Shown: positions 25,962-35,134, counted from the stretch's first letter. The stretch: DNA of 64,000 nt from CBDCCV01 sp965215025 (GCA_965215025.1 CBDCCV010000002.1:930001-994000), one strand, 5' to 3'. Notes: generated from the letters alone by a model not told the origin. Numbers and translations are program-made.

Positions 25962-26761
25962 TTACTGCAACCCTTCGCACGCTACCCCGTCGCCGTCGCC
26001 ATTGAGGCCGTGCGGATCGATATTCGAAAAGTCCCCGCCCACACCGCCTCCCGCTTGATCGCCTCGGAGAACGCCTGCGCCTCAGCGTGCGTGGCGAAAT
26101 CCGAGCAGTCCTTGTCTTCTTCTGGTCTAAGTTTCGAGCCTGGCGCGGCATCGACATTTACGGAGTCTGCATCAGGTTCCACTGCTGCCCCCTCCAATGG
26201 CGCCGGCTTCATCATCCCTAATCCTTCGTCCCACAGCCCGTTCCCTTCCATGCGAGCCAGGAGTTCGAACATCTGGAACTCGTTCGCGCGGGCGAAGGGG
26301 AAGCGCAGATAGACCCGAGCGTAGCCTTCGGCTACGAGCATCTGGTTCACCATGAAGGCCCGGTCGCCTCCTTCTGCGCGCACGACCCAGACGTACGCGA
26401 GTGTCCGGCCGTATCGGTCCTCGTGCCCCGATACGGCGTTCGCCGGGTCCTGCTCCAACTCGAGGCGCTCTCCTTCAACGGGATCTCGGGCGTAGTCGGA
26501 AGCCAGACATCCGAGCGTCTGAATCGTGGCCTCGTCATGGCCAGCACGCTCGGCGTCGCGTTCGAGCTTCTGGCTCTGGTACGTCTCTGGAGCGTCGATC
26601 CCGATGAGGCGGACCGTCTCACCGCTGGAGAGCACGAACATATTACCGTCGATCACGCGCGCGACGGTGAGCCAAACAGACTGCTGCGCCTCAGAAGGCG
26701 TCGCCCCGGCCATCAGAAAGGACAGCGTGACGACACGGACTAGAGACGTTCCCACGGTCAT
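25962..26761 (-). pseudogene. Secreted thermonuclease (SNase) with excalibur domain, 3' frameshift
   Basis: The main frame (26761-25982, 259 residues) has a signal peptide, an SNase domain (ARVIDGNMFVLSSG, VRLIGIDAPET, DRYGRTLAYV, VAEGYARVYL) and a linker. It then starts an excalibur calcium-binding motif, DKDCSDFATHAEAQAFSEA. After REAV the frame is lost, but one frame over the motif continues GGDFSNIDPHGLNGDGDGVACEGLQ to a stop at 25962. One extra GT or similar indel near 26040 explains this. The nuclease domain itself is intact, so the protein may still be active. Confidence 0.82.
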
Positions 26762-26941
26762 GATGGATCGCTGGAGCTAATCGAGGTCTTCCTGCGGCGC
26801 GTACGGCCAACCCTGAACGGCAAGACAAGAACACGTAGTTCTGCTTAGCTCCTCGTGGTACCCCTTCGCTTCTGCCGGTTCAGGCACCTCAGAAAGAGCA
26901 CGACTTCGAATCGGAAGTTTCGGTGACTACGCGACTGCGAT

Positions 26942-26980
26942 CAAGAAAAGACCCCCACTGCGTGTGATCGCGTGGGGGTC
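26942..26980 (-). terminator. Rho-independent terminator after the DUF932 gene
   Basis: On the minus strand, GACCCCCAC pairs with GTGGGGGTC around a 13-base loop and is followed by TTTTCTT. It lies 20 bases after the stop of the DUF932 gene. Confidence 0.85.
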
Positions 26981-26999
26981 GTTTGCTCGCTCGAACCCT

Positions 27000-27971
27000 T
27001 CAGTTGAGGTTCTCGAAGGCGTACTTCAACAGCGCCGTGGTGAACGTGTCGTTGTTGGCAAAGTCCGCGCTCGTCAGCTTCTGGTTGTGCCAGAAGACAT
27101 TGGTGCCGGCGTTCAGAAGGCCGTAGAGCGTCGGTTCCTCGTGCTCGACGTACCGGCTCATGATCTTCCCCATGAGCGTCTCCCCGAGCCGGGGCATCCG
27201 CAGCCACACGTGGCGCAGGTGCTCGTCGGTCATGCGCTGGCGCCGCAAGATACGCAGGCCGCCAAGAAACCGCTCCAAATTATCATCGGCGTGGGAGACG
27301 ACGCTCATTCCCTGCCGGATGATGTCCTTCCACTTGTCTCCGTTCCCACCACCGTTTTGGGTATGCTTGAAGGAGACGCGGGCGAAGAATTCCCCGGACA
27401 AGACACCATTGTCGCAGGCGAAGCGCTTGCCCATCAGCGCCGTGTCGAAACGCCAGCTCCGGTCGTAGCTCGTACGCGTAATGAGGCTCAGGCCCACCGG
27501 GTCGTCGTCACGCATCTCCTCTGCGGTATCGGTGAAGTCGATGACGTGTGCGAAGCGAGCGCCGTCCCAGAAGATGCGGCTCTCCTGAAACGGCAGGCCG
27601 CTCGTCTCGGCGATCTCCAGGGCAAGCTCCCGCACCTCGCGGTTGGTAAGCAGGAGGTAGCTTTCGCTGACCGTCCCCATGTCCCGCCAGCCTTCCGGCT
27701 TGTCCGGGTCAGGGACCCAGACACCGAATGAGCGCGACGGTGCTCCCGTCAGCTGGTCAACGAGCCGTTCCTTTCTGATCTCAATAAACGGATCGACCTT
27801 GTGCTTGGTACGGTTGATGGTGATGCCGTCGAGTTCGGTGGCCTCAATCGCGCCGATGTCGCGGTGGCTCGCGGGAGCGTCCCGTTCGTCGAGTGTGACG
27901 GCGTCTTTTGGCGCGGTGTCCTCGGGCAGTTGCACATCTTCTGTTTCTGTGCGTTCTTTTTCGTCCTTCAT
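27000..27971 (-). CDS. DUF932 (phage/plasmid-like) protein
   Basis: A 323-residue protein whose ATG follows GGAGG at good spacing. The DUF932 core covers residues 60-320: FGVWVPDPDKPEGW, YLLLTNREVRELA, FHV-like FAHVIDFTD, GLSLITRTSYDRSW, MGKRFACDNGVL and LLKYAFENLN. The family is common on plasmids, phages and integrative elements; its biochemical role is unknown to me. The N-terminal 55 residues are acidic and probably disordered. It diverges from a HerA-like ATPase gene over 228 bp, and a strong terminator follows it. Confidence 0.75.
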   Translation of the reverse strand: MKDEKERTETEDVQLPEDTAPKDAVTLDERDAPASHRDIGAIEATELDGITINRTKHKVDPFIEIRKERLVDQLTGAPSRSFGVWVPDPDKPEGWRDMGTVSESYLLLTNREVRELALEIAETSGLPFQESRIFWDGARFAHVIDFTDTAEEMRDDDPVGLSLITRTSYDRSWRFDTALMGKRFACDNGVLSGEFFARVSFKHTQNGGGNGDKWKDIIRQGMSVVSHADDNLERFLGGLRILRRQRMTDEHLRHVWLRMPRLGETLMGKIMSRYVEHEEPTLYGLLNAGTNVFWHNQKLTSADFANNDTFTTALLKYAFENLN

Positions 27972-28199
27972 GGCTCTACCTCCAGGCTGATGGTGAGTTG
28001 TCGGGTGGTGATGTGTGCGCGCAGAAGATGTATCAGGTGCATGAGCACACTGACTCTTTCTGCCGCGCGGCGTGAGTTGTCAAAGAACTCTACTCTCAGC
28101 CTATCCGCTGCCAAAGCCCCTCCGTAGACGGTGAAAGTAGCCGGACGCGGCAGCAACAGGGGTCTACGGAACGACTACACGCACGGCGATCATGAAGGC

Positions 28200-29405
28200 A
28201 TGTTACGCTACCACGAGGAAAACCCCGTCACCCGCTTTGCCGAGACCAACTTCCGCAACCAGCGGACAACGTTTGGTATTAAGCAGGCAGACCGCCGGTC
28301 GCATATGTACGTGATCGGCAAGACCGGCACGGGCAAATCCACGTTGCTCGAAGCACTGATCCGCCAAGACATCTTTGCCGGGCGCGGGCTGGCGCTCTTC
28401 GATCCGCACGGCGATTTGGCCGATCAGTTAACCCGCTCCATCCCGGCTGCGCGCCGGAAGGATGTCATCAACTTCGACGTGCCGGGCGGCTGGCGCGACC
28501 TGGGGTTCAATCCCTTCGCCGGCATCCCTCCAGCCAGGCGAGCGCTGGCCGCCTCCGGTATCCTCGCGGTGTTTGAAAAGATCTGGGCCGAGTTTTGGGG
28601 ACCGCGCACGGAGCACATTCTGCGCAACGCGCTGCTCACGCTCGTGGAGCAGCCGTTCGCCACCCTGGCCGACATTCTGCGCCTCTTCGACGAGGATCGG
28701 TACCGGAAGAGCGCCGCCGGGCGGGTCGCCAACGCCCAGGTGCGCCACTTCTGGCTGCACGAATACGAAAACTACCCCAAGCGCCTCCAGCGAGAAGCCG
28801 TCGCTCCGATCCAAAACAAGGTCGGCGCCTTCCTCGCCAACCCGGTCCTCGGACGCATCCTCACACAGACTACAAGCACTATCGATCTTCGCCAGATCAT
28901 GGACGAGGGTCAGATCCTCCTGATCAACCTGTCGAAAGGACGACTCGGCCCCGACACGACGTTTCTTCTGGGAGCGCTTCTGGTCTCGATGATGAGTACC
29001 GTGGCGCTCGGCCGGGCGGACGTGCCGGAAACCAAACGGCGGGATTTCCACCTCTACCTGGATGAGTTTCAGTCCTTCACCACCGAGAGCCTGGCTGAAA
29101 TGCTCTCGGAGTTGCGCAAGTATCGCGTCTCGCTCGTCTTGGCTCACCAGTTTCTCTCGCAGCTCGACCGCCAGATGCGCGATGCGATCCTGGGGAACGT
29201 GGGGACGACGATCTGCTTCCGGACCGGAGCCGTCGATGCCGGACTTTTAGAGCAGGAGTTCTATCCGGTGTTTCGGAAATCTGATCTCGTAGCCCTTCCC
29301 AACTACCACATCTACCTCAAGCTCATGATCGACGGGGTGGTCTCCCGGCCCTTCAGCGCGACTACGCTCCCGCCTGGAACCAAACGCCAAAGTATCCCTG
29401 GATAA
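28200..29405 (+). CDS. HerA/TraG-like ATPase (type IV coupling-protein family)
   Basis: About 401 residues from ATG 28200 (MLRYHEENPVTRFAE); an upstream start at 28131 adds 23 unconvincing residues. Walker A is GKTGTGKST (40-48), followed by LFDPHGDLADQL, and Walker B is HLYLDEFQSF (about 282-291), with the arginine-finger-like region LAHQFLSQLDRQMRDAIL after it. This is the AAA-type DNA pump family of T4SS coupling proteins and HerA helicases. It is the shorter relative of the protein at 60435-62441 and lacks that protein's C-terminal nuclease-like domain. No membrane segment is seen. Confidence 0.8.
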   Translation: MLRYHEENPVTRFAETNFRNQRTTFGIKQADRRSHMYVIGKTGTGKSTLLEALIRQDIFAGRGLALFDPHGDLADQLTRSIPAARRKDVINFDVPGGWRDLGFNPFAGIPPARRALAASGILAVFEKIWAEFWGPRTEHILRNALLTLVEQPFATLADILRLFDEDRYRKSAAGRVANAQVRHFWLHEYENYPKRLQREAVAPIQNKVGAFLANPVLGRILTQTTSTIDLRQIMDEGQILLINLSKGRLGPDTTFLLGALLVSMMSTVALGRADVPETKRRDFHLYLDEFQSFTTESLAEMLSELRKYRVSLVLAHQFLSQLDRQMRDAILGNVGTTICFRTGAVDAGLLEQEFYPVFRKSDLVALPNYHIYLKLMIDGVVSRPFSATTLPPGTKRQSIPG

Positions 29406-29571
29406 GCGCAGCGGCTCCGAACCTTCCACGCGGCCGAACACACGCTGAACGCCACGTGGACCAGGCTGCATCGACGCGTCGTATTCTCACGAGTGCGGCT
29501 GTACAATCATCCCACCCTATGCTACGATCCGGTCAGATCGCGTTTTCGTTCACTAACCAGTAGACAACACC

Positions 29572-29817
29572 ATGACTACCCTCATGAAACAACTTATCGA
29601 GGAGCTACAGTCCGTTCCTGAGGAGGAGCAGGATGATGTCGCTGCGCCTCTTATCGACAACCTGCACGCGCGGCGCAAGAGCGAGGCAGAGAAAGGAGAG
29701 GCGAAGCTCTCTGAACCCTTCAGGGTGCTACGCGAGGCCAACCTCGATCTTTCGCCTGATGCATCGGTGACCTACGAGCGCGACCTCTACAGCAGAACAG
29801 CAGATCTCGATGACTAA
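29572..29817 (+). CDS. Antitoxin of VapBC-like module
   Basis: An 81-residue acidic protein (MTTLMKQLIEELQSVPEEEQ, then DASVTYERDLYSR) immediately upstream of, and overlapping by 8 bp, a PIN-domain toxin gene. The layout and overlap are those of type II toxin-antitoxin pairs. A paralogue lies at 30295-30531. The family of the DNA-binding part is not clear to me. Confidence 0.68.
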   Translation: MTTLMKQLIEELQSVPEEEQDDVAAPLIDNLHARRKSEAEKGEAKLSEPFRVLREANLDLSPDASVTYERDLYSRTADLDD

Positions 29818-30223
29818 CTTTTTCCTCGACACCAGCCACGCAGTTGCGCTCGCCAACACGCGGGATGAGTATCACCAGCGTGCGCTTGAACTCGCCGAAC
29901 GGGCGTCCCAGGAAGGGGTACGGGTCGTCACGACCCAGGCCGTACTCACCGAAATCGGAAACTTCCTTGCGTCTGTAAAGAGCCGCTCGTTTGCGGTAAG
30001 ATACATCGAGTCCGCCCAACGGACGCCCAGCTTCGAGGTCGTATACTCGACGGCTGACTTATTCCACCGCGGGTTTGAGTTGTACAGAGAGCGGGAAGAT
30101 AAGTCCTGGGGCCTGACCGACTGCATCTCATTCGTCGTGATGCGTGGGCACGGAATGACTGATGCGCTCACGGCTGACCGGCATTTCGAGCAAGCAGGCT
30201 TCAACGCTCTACTGCGTGCGTAA
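29810..30223 (+). CDS. PIN-domain toxin (VapC-like ribonuclease)
   Basis: A 137-residue PIN protein. The acidic residues expected at the metal site are present: D7 in FFLDTS, E in VLTEIGNFL, D in WGLTDCISF and D in ALTADRHFEQAGF. VapC toxins cleave tRNA or rRNA when freed from their antitoxin. It is transcribed with the antitoxin just upstream and is followed by a good terminator. Confidence 0.85.
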   Translation: MTNFFLDTSHAVALANTRDEYHQRALELAERASQEGVRVVTTQAVLTEIGNFLASVKSRSFAVRYIESAQRTPSFEVVYSTADLFHRGFELYREREDKSWGLTDCISFVVMRGHGMTDALTADRHFEQAGFNALLRA

Positions 30224-30242
30224 TCTAACCCCACCAAAAATG

Positions 30243-30270
30243 GCCCGTCTCCACCAGGCGGGCTTTTCAT
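30243..30270 (+). terminator. Rho-independent terminator after PIN toxin
   Basis: GCCCGTCT pairs with AGGCGGGC (one G-T pair) around the loop CCACC, then TTTTCATTT. It lies 20 bases after the toxin stop codon. Confidence 0.85.
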
Positions 30271-30294
30271 TTATGAGCCAGCAGGCAATCAACG

Positions 30295-30531
30295 ATGTGC
30301 ACCACCAAAAAACTCATCGAAGCACTCGAACAGCTCCCCGAAGACGAGCAGGAAAAGCGCGCTGCCTCTTACCTTGAAGACCTGCAACAGCACGGTGGTG
30401 AGGCGAAGGAAGAGTCGGAAGATCCGTACTCGGCGCTAAAGATACTGCGGGACGCGAAGCTGCCGGGTCCCGCGGATGCGTCAGTCACGTACGAGAAAAA
30501 GCTCTATCGTCCATACAGCGAAAGGCCATGA
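30295..30531 (+). CDS. Orphan antitoxin paralogue
   Basis: A 78-residue protein (MCTTKKLIEALEQLPEDEQE, then DASVTYEKKLYRP) that is a clear paralogue of the antitoxin at 29572: same EL.. LPEDEQ-type start and the same ASVTYE(R/K)xLY tail. It overlaps a PIN remnant by 4 bp at its end. It may have stayed because it still neutralises the neighbouring toxin. Confidence 0.68.
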   Translation: MCTTKKLIEALEQLPEDEQEKRAASYLEDLQQHGGEAKEESEDPYSALKILRDAKLPGPADASVTYEKKLYRPYSERP

Positions 30532-30623
30532 GTAGCATCTTTTTAGGCACCGGCTGCGCCGTTGCCCTCGCCATCGAGAATGACCAGTATCATGGATCTA
30601 CTCCAAGGGCGACGACTGAGTGA
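30528..30623 (+). pseudogene. PIN-domain toxin remnant with lost catalytic Asp
   Basis: Thirty-one codons starting ATG, overlapping the antitoxin stop (ATGA), read MSSIFLGTGCAVALAIENDQYH and then run out of similarity to a stop at 30621. Compared with the intact toxin (MTNFFLDTSHAVALANTRDEYH) the metal-binding Asp is Gly and everything after residue 22 is missing. It cannot be active. Confidence 0.78.
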
Positions 30624-31017
30624 TCCACGCCTCTGCCTCGTCCATGCTGTCGAACTGCTTGCGGTCCCGTGTGCTGCCGGAAGTCATGAGCACCAGGAGT
30701 TTTGCCATAGTTTTGTCGATGAGTCGAGCCGTGACAATCGCCGTACGCCCGTATGGGTGCTCAGTCGTGAACCAGCGCATGCACGCCACGATGTTTGGGA
30801 GGTCAGGCGGAGTGACGACCAGGCCCCGGACGCCACGGCAGTCGCAGCAAACGTCCAGCGGAGACTTCTGCGGGGTGTCATCGCCTTCGCCCCTTTCGCG
30901 ACCCCCTTTGCGAGCGGCCTCTCTGATCAAGGCGCAGACCTCTTGCCCATCGATGGTACCAAACGAGGTGCAGATAAGCAGCTGCCGGTCGGGGTCCCAT
31001 TCTACGCGGTAGGCCAT
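30598..31017 (-). CDS. STAS/SpoIIAA-like small protein
   Basis: About 139 residues from the ATG at 31017 (MAYRVEWDPDRQLLICTSFG), which has GGAGG six bases upstream; an ATG at 31029 is the alternative. The fold pattern (VEWD...LLICTSFGTIDGQEVCALI, LDVCCDCRGVRGLVVTP, RTAIVTARLIDKTMAKLL, FDSMDEAEAWI) matches the SpoIIAA/STAS-like family found as stand-alone cytoplasmic proteins. Function unknown. Its 3' end overlaps the PIN remnant on the other strand. Confidence 0.55.
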   Translation of the reverse strand: MAYRVEWDPDRQLLICTSFGTIDGQEVCALIREAARKGGRERGEGDDTPQKSPLDVCCDCRGVRGLVVTPPDLPNIVACMRWFTTEHPYGRTAIVTARLIDKTMAKLLVLMTSGSTRDRKQFDSMDEAEAWITQSSPLE

Positions 31018-31253
31018 ATCTTCCTCCATAGAACTCAGGGTGGGTACAGCGTTTGTTACAGCATTGGAGCGTAATGCTTCCCCCGCTTTTAATACAGGAT
31101 ATTCGGAATAAGGTGTGCAAATAGCCGCAGAAAATGATCTTTTAATTTATGCTCGTCAAGTTGCGTGCTTGAACCGTAACGCGCAGCTCAAAGCCTGTTC
31201 GGAAAAGATGCGTGAAGCGCCGCACTAAGCGGCGAACCAGCATCCTTCTGAAC

Positions 31254-31508
31254 TCAGTCTTCCAGCCTCAGCGCCTGCGCGAGCTTTGGGCGCTGCTCGG
31301 CAAACGTGCCGTAGAAGAACTCTTCTCCGATGACCGTCAGCGGGGCCACACGCACCCCGTACCGGGCCTTCGCTTCCTCCGCCATGCCTGCCTCCAAGAG
31401 GTTCTTCTCCTCGTAGTCGATGCCTTCCTCTGCCAGCCATTTTTTGAGCGCGCGGCAGTCGGGACAGGTGGGCGTCGTGTATAGGGTTATGGGGGGTCGC
31501 TTGGTCAT
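31254..31508 (-). CDS. Glutaredoxin-family protein (NrdH-like)
   Basis: An 84-residue thioredoxin-fold protein: ITLYTTPTCPDCRALKKWL has the CPDC redox motif, and RVAPLTVIGEEFFYG carries the cis-proline region. It reduces disulfides or serves as a small thiol carrier in the cytoplasm. The ATG at 31508 overlaps the end of the degraded reductase gene by 4 bp (ATGA), so it was probably co-transcribed with it. A longer in-frame reading to 31961 is the shifted frame of the pseudogene and is not used. A short hairpin (CGCCGC-TTAGT-GCGGCG) follows about 40 bp downstream. Confidence 0.85.
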   Translation of the reverse strand: MTKRPPITLYTTPTCPDCRALKKWLAEEGIDYEEKNLLEAGMAEEAKARYGVRVAPLTVIGEEFFYGTFAEQRPKLAQALRLED

Positions 31509-32110
31509 GGGCTTGGTTCCATCCGTTGAGTTTGCATTTCGGGAGTCGTTTTCGCTTCCGACTCGTCCCCCGCTGCCAGCGCGAACTTTTTCTGCTGCGC
31601 GCGCAGGTAACGGGCCAAGTCGAGATTCTCCCGGCGCAAGGTCTCCAGCGAAGGGAGCATCCGGCGCCGCATGAGTTCTTCGAGGGCGGCCATCTCTTGC
31701 GTCCGGTGCAGCCCGAGAGCGGCCCCGACCTGCCCCTCCTTCACGTAGTAGGCGATGAAGGAGCGCTCTTCGAGGGTCTCGTCGATGAGAACCTCGTCCC
31801 ACTTCTCGCACCGGCCGACCGAGCGGAAGGTGTTGTGGAAGTGGCTCGTCCAGAAAAACGGCACGCCCCGGTAGCTCGCGCGTGCGCCAGTGCTCGATGC
31901 GAGCCGGGCAGGCCGCCGTAGTGCGAGCACTCCGTGTCCGTGGCGTGTAAGGTGCCGTCAATGCGGGCGAGAAGCACGTTCGTGAAACCCACGTGCACGT
32001 GTTTCATCTCTCCGTCTTCGAGTTCGTCGGTCGTCACTACGTCTTTCGACGGCCTGGGCGCTTGCGTCTCTGGTTGGCGGATTCTCCTGCGAAGGGAAGG
32101 CGTGGCGAGG
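31505..32110 (-). pseudogene. Rieske-ferredoxin reductase (AIFM3-like) gene with internal deletion
   Basis: The 5' part encodes the start of a Rieske domain (VVTTDELEDGEMKHVHVG, LLARIDGTLHATDTECSHYGG). It then jumps to the last part of an FAD/NAD reductase: ARIEHWR, then in another frame ASYRGVPFFWTSHFHNTFRSVG, CEKWDEVLIDE and MLPSLETLRRENLDLARYL. The second Rieske ligand box and all FAD/NAD-binding domains, roughly 300 or more codons, are missing, and the joined pieces are in three different frames around 31880-31915. It lies 6 bp beyond the CopA ATPase stop. Confidence 0.78.
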
Positions 32111-32116
32111 AGGCGT

Positions 32117-34804
32117 TTAGGAGACGGCTCCGGCGGCGACCTTCTCGCGGGGCTTGGCCGCGGGCGCCTCGCGGCGCTCGCCGCCATCGAGACTGCCGCC
32201 CGGCCCGGAGCGGTCCGTATTCTTGCGCTCCTCGCCCGGGCGGTTCTCCTCGGCGCTACGCGCAGCCTTCATCGGCGCGGTGAAGCGGCGCAACCGTAGC
32301 GCGTTGGCCAAGACGAAGATGCTGCTGAAGGCCATCGCCGCCGCCGCGAAGACCGGCGAGAGCAGGACCCCGAAGGCCGGGTACAAGACGCCCGCGGCCA
32401 CCGGAATCAAGACCGTGTTGTAGGCGAAGGCCCAGAACAGGTTTTGCTTGATGTTCTTCAGCGTAGCCTTCGAGAGGGCCGTGGCGTTCGGGATGCCGCG
32501 CAGGTCGCCGGCCATGAGCACCACGTCGGCGGCCTCGATGGCGATGTCGGTCCCGGTGCCGATGGCCAGCCCCACGTCGGCCTGCGCCAGCGCCGGCGCG
32601 TCGTTGATGCCGTCGCCGACGAAGGCCGTCTTTTTGCCCTCCTCCGCTTGGAGCCTCCGCACGGCCTCGGCCTTCTCGTCGGGGAGCACTTCGGCCAGGA
32701 CCTCGTCGATGCCCAGCTGCCGGGCAATGGCCTCGGCGGTGCCTCGGTTGTCGCCGGTAATCATGGCCACGCGCAGGCCCAGTTCGTGCAGCGCGCGCAC
32801 GGCCTCCGGCGTCGAAGCCTTAATCGGGTCGGCCACGGCAAGCACGGCGGCCAGCTCGCCATCCACGGCCGCGTAGAGCGGCGTCTTGCCTTCGCCGGCG
32901 AGGCGCGCGGCTTCCTCGGCGAACGCGGCAGCGCTCAGGCCCAGCCGCTCCATGTAGCGGTCCGCGCCGACGGCTACGCGGCGGCCTTCGACCTCGGCGC
33001 TGACGCCAAAGCCAGGCGTTGCCTCGAAGTTCGTCGCGTCCTCGGCGCGCAGCCCCTCCCCGCGCTCTTCGGCAGCCCGCACGATGGCCTCGGCGATGGG
33101 GTGCTCCGACTGGCGCTCTGCGGCGGCCACGAGGCGGAGCACCTCCGCCTCCTCGAAGCCGGGCTGGACGGCCAGGTCGGTGAGCGTTGGGCGGCCCTCG
33201 GTGAGCGTGCCCGTCTTGTCTACGGCGACGACCTCCGCCTCCTGGAGCGTCTGCAGCGCCTCGCCCTTGCGAAAGAGGATGCCCAGTTCGGCGGCCTTGC
33301 CGGTGCCCACCATGATCGAGGTCGGCGTGGCCAGGCCCATCGCGCACGGGCAGGCGATAATCAGGACCGACACGGCGGCCACGAGCGCCGAGGTTAGCGC
33401 TGGCTGCGGGCCGAAGATCATCCACGCTCCGAAGGTGAGCGCGGCAATGCCGATGACGACCGGAACGAAGACGGCCACCACCTTGTCGGCGAGGTTCTGG
33501 ATCTGCGGCTTCGACCCCTGCGCCTCTTCGACCATGCGGATGATCTGCGAGAGCACCGTGTCGGAGCCGATGCGCGTGGCCTCGAAGAGGAAGCTCCCGG
33601 TCTTGTTGATTGTCCCGCCGGTGACTTCCTCGCCTTCACTTTTCTCCACGGGCACCGGCTCGCCGGTAATCATTGACTCGTCGACGTAGGAGCTTCCCTC
33701 GCGCACCTCCCCGTCCACGGGCACTTTTTCGCCGGGGCGCACGCGAACGACGTCCCCGCGCGTCACGTCGCCGACGGGGATTTCTACCTCTTCCCCATCG
33801 CGGACGACGCGCGCGGTCTTCGCTTGCAGGCTCATGAGCTTCTTGATGGCCTCACTCGTGCGCCCCTTGGCGACGGCCTCCATGTACTTCCCGCCCAAGA
33901 TGAGCGTGACGATCATGGCCGCCGCCTCGTAGTAGACGTGCACCGTGCCCGCCGGGAGGAGGGCCGGCGCGAAGGTGGCCACGGCGGAGTAGCCGTAGGC
34001 GGCGCTCGTGCCCATCATGACGAGGGTGTTCATGTCCGGCGTGCCGCGCCGGAGGGCCGCCCAGCCGGTGCGGAAGAACGTGCGCCCCGGCCCGAAGAGT
34101 ATGGCCGTGGTGAGGCCGAAGAAGACGTACCAGAGCGTCTGCATGGGCACGATCCCCGTCAGCCACTCATGCGCGCCTGGGATCATCATTGGCACCATCT
34201 CCAGAAGGAAGAGCGGCACCGTGAGAGCCGCGGCTACCGTGAGGCGGCGGCGCATCGTGCGGCGCTCCTCCTCGCGGGCGGCGCGCTCGGCGCCGGCCTG
34301 ATCCGTCTCGCCGGAGGTGTCCAAGACCTCGTAACCGGCCTCGCGGACGGCCGCTTCGAGATCGGCCACACTCACCGCGCCCGGCGCGTACCGCACAGTC
34401 GCCCGCTCGGTGGCGAGGTTGACCGACGCCTCGGTGACGCCCTCGACCTCGCGCAGCGCCTCTTCGACGTGGCCGACGCACGAGGCGCACGTCATGCCCT
34501 GAATGGACAGGTTCGCCTCGGAGGTGCGCACGCCGTAGCCGCTCTCCTCGATGGCGCGGCCCAGCGCCGCCGCGTCGGTCTGGCCGGGCGCGTAGCGCAC
34601 GGTGGCGCGCTCGGTGGCCAGGTTGACGCTGGCCTCCTCGACGCCCGGCGCCTCGCGCAGGGCCTCTTCAACGTGGCCCACGCACGAAGCGCAGGTCATG
34701 CCTTCGATGGAGAGCGTGGCCGTCTGCGTGCCGAAGGCGTCGCCCGGCACTTCCCCGTTGAGCATTTGCCCGGCGGCGTGCCTGTTGTGAGATTGCGTGC
34801 TCAT
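32117..34804 (-). CDS. copA: Cu(+)-exporting P1B-type ATPase with two HMA domains
   Basis: An 895-residue membrane pump. Two heavy-metal-associated domains carry GMTCASC (C38/C41 and C106/C109). Eight transmembrane segments follow; the metal-binding CPC is in IIACPCAMGLATPTS, the phosphorylation site is DKTGTLTEG, TGES-like TGEPVPVEK is in the actuator domain, and GDGINDAPAL is the hinge. CopA pumps Cu(I) out of the cytoplasm. A hydrophilic tail of about 50 residues is extra. The gene has its own copy of the ECF-type promoter (34901-34928) and begins the unit that ended in the Rieske-reductase remnant and glutaredoxin. Confidence 0.95.
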   Translation of the reverse strand: MSTQSHNRHAAGQMLNGEVPGDAFGTQTATLSIEGMTCASCVGHVEEALREAPGVEEASVNLATERATVRYAPGQTDAAALGRAIEESGYGVRTSEANLSIQGMTCASCVGHVEEALREVEGVTEASVNLATERATVRYAPGAVSVADLEAAVREAGYEVLDTSGETDQAGAERAAREEERRTMRRRLTVAAALTVPLFLLEMVPMMIPGAHEWLTGIVPMQTLWYVFFGLTTAILFGPGRTFFRTGWAALRRGTPDMNTLVMMGTSAAYGYSAVATFAPALLPAGTVHVYYEAAAMIVTLILGGKYMEAVAKGRTSEAIKKLMSLQAKTARVVRDGEEVEIPVGDVTRGDVVRVRPGEKVPVDGEVREGSSYVDESMITGEPVPVEKSEGEEVTGGTINKTGSFLFEATRIGSDTVLSQIIRMVEEAQGSKPQIQNLADKVVAVFVPVVIGIAALTFGAWMIFGPQPALTSALVAAVSVLIIACPCAMGLATPTSIMVGTGKAAELGILFRKGEALQTLQEAEVVAVDKTGTLTEGRPTLTDLAVQPGFEEAEVLRLVAAAERQSEHPIAEAIVRAAEERGEGLRAEDATNFEATPGFGVSAEVEGRRVAVGADRYMERLGLSAAAFAEEAARLAGEGKTPLYAAVDGELAAVLAVADPIKASTPEAVRALHELGLRVAMITGDNRGTAEAIARQLGIDEVLAEVLPDEKAEAVRRLQAEEGKKTAFVGDGINDAPALAQADVGLAIGTGTDIAIEAADVVLMAGDLRGIPNATALSKATLKNIKQNLFWAFAYNTVLIPVAAGVLYPAFGVLLSPVFAAAAMAFSSIFVLANALRLRRFTAPMKAARSAEENRPGEERKNTDRSGPGGSLDGGERREAPAAKPREKVAAGAVS

Positions 34805-34900
34805 AGTGACAAGATTGTAGTGATTGAAAAAGGGAGTAGAGGAACAGGCAGTGCTCCCTGCGCAGAAGCGACGAGGCGCTTTTTTCTCTTTCTACCCGAA

Positions 34901-34928
34901 GAGACGCATGCCTTCCCGAACGGTTACA
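34901..34928 (-). promoter_or_regulatory. ECF-type promoter, copy 1 (before copA ATPase)
   Basis: Minus strand TGTAACCG, 13 bp, GCGTCTC. One of four identical -35/-10 pairs in the copper region. The -10 lies 97 bp before the copA ATG. The 300-odd bp between copA and the degraded transporter remnants (34805-35134) otherwise hold nothing I recognise. Confidence 0.82.
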
Positions 34929-35134
34929 CCCTGGCGCACGCGCCCTGACGCTTTCTTCAGATGCCCACTGGGGTGGTAGGCGCTCTCACAGCACACGTTC
35001 GGGCATCGAGAAGGCTTAGGCCACAGAAGCGGCCGGGGGCGGCTGGCTCTTCCGCGTGCTCACCCCCCGGCTCCCGGCCAGCATGTGGTTTCAGTGCATG
35101 CCCACCCGACCGGCCTCCCTGCCATCGCCATCAG

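Noticed and set aside
33824..34948. 374-codon plus-strand frame across the copA ATPase
   Set aside because: No recognisable domain; the minus strand is an intact P1B ATPase.
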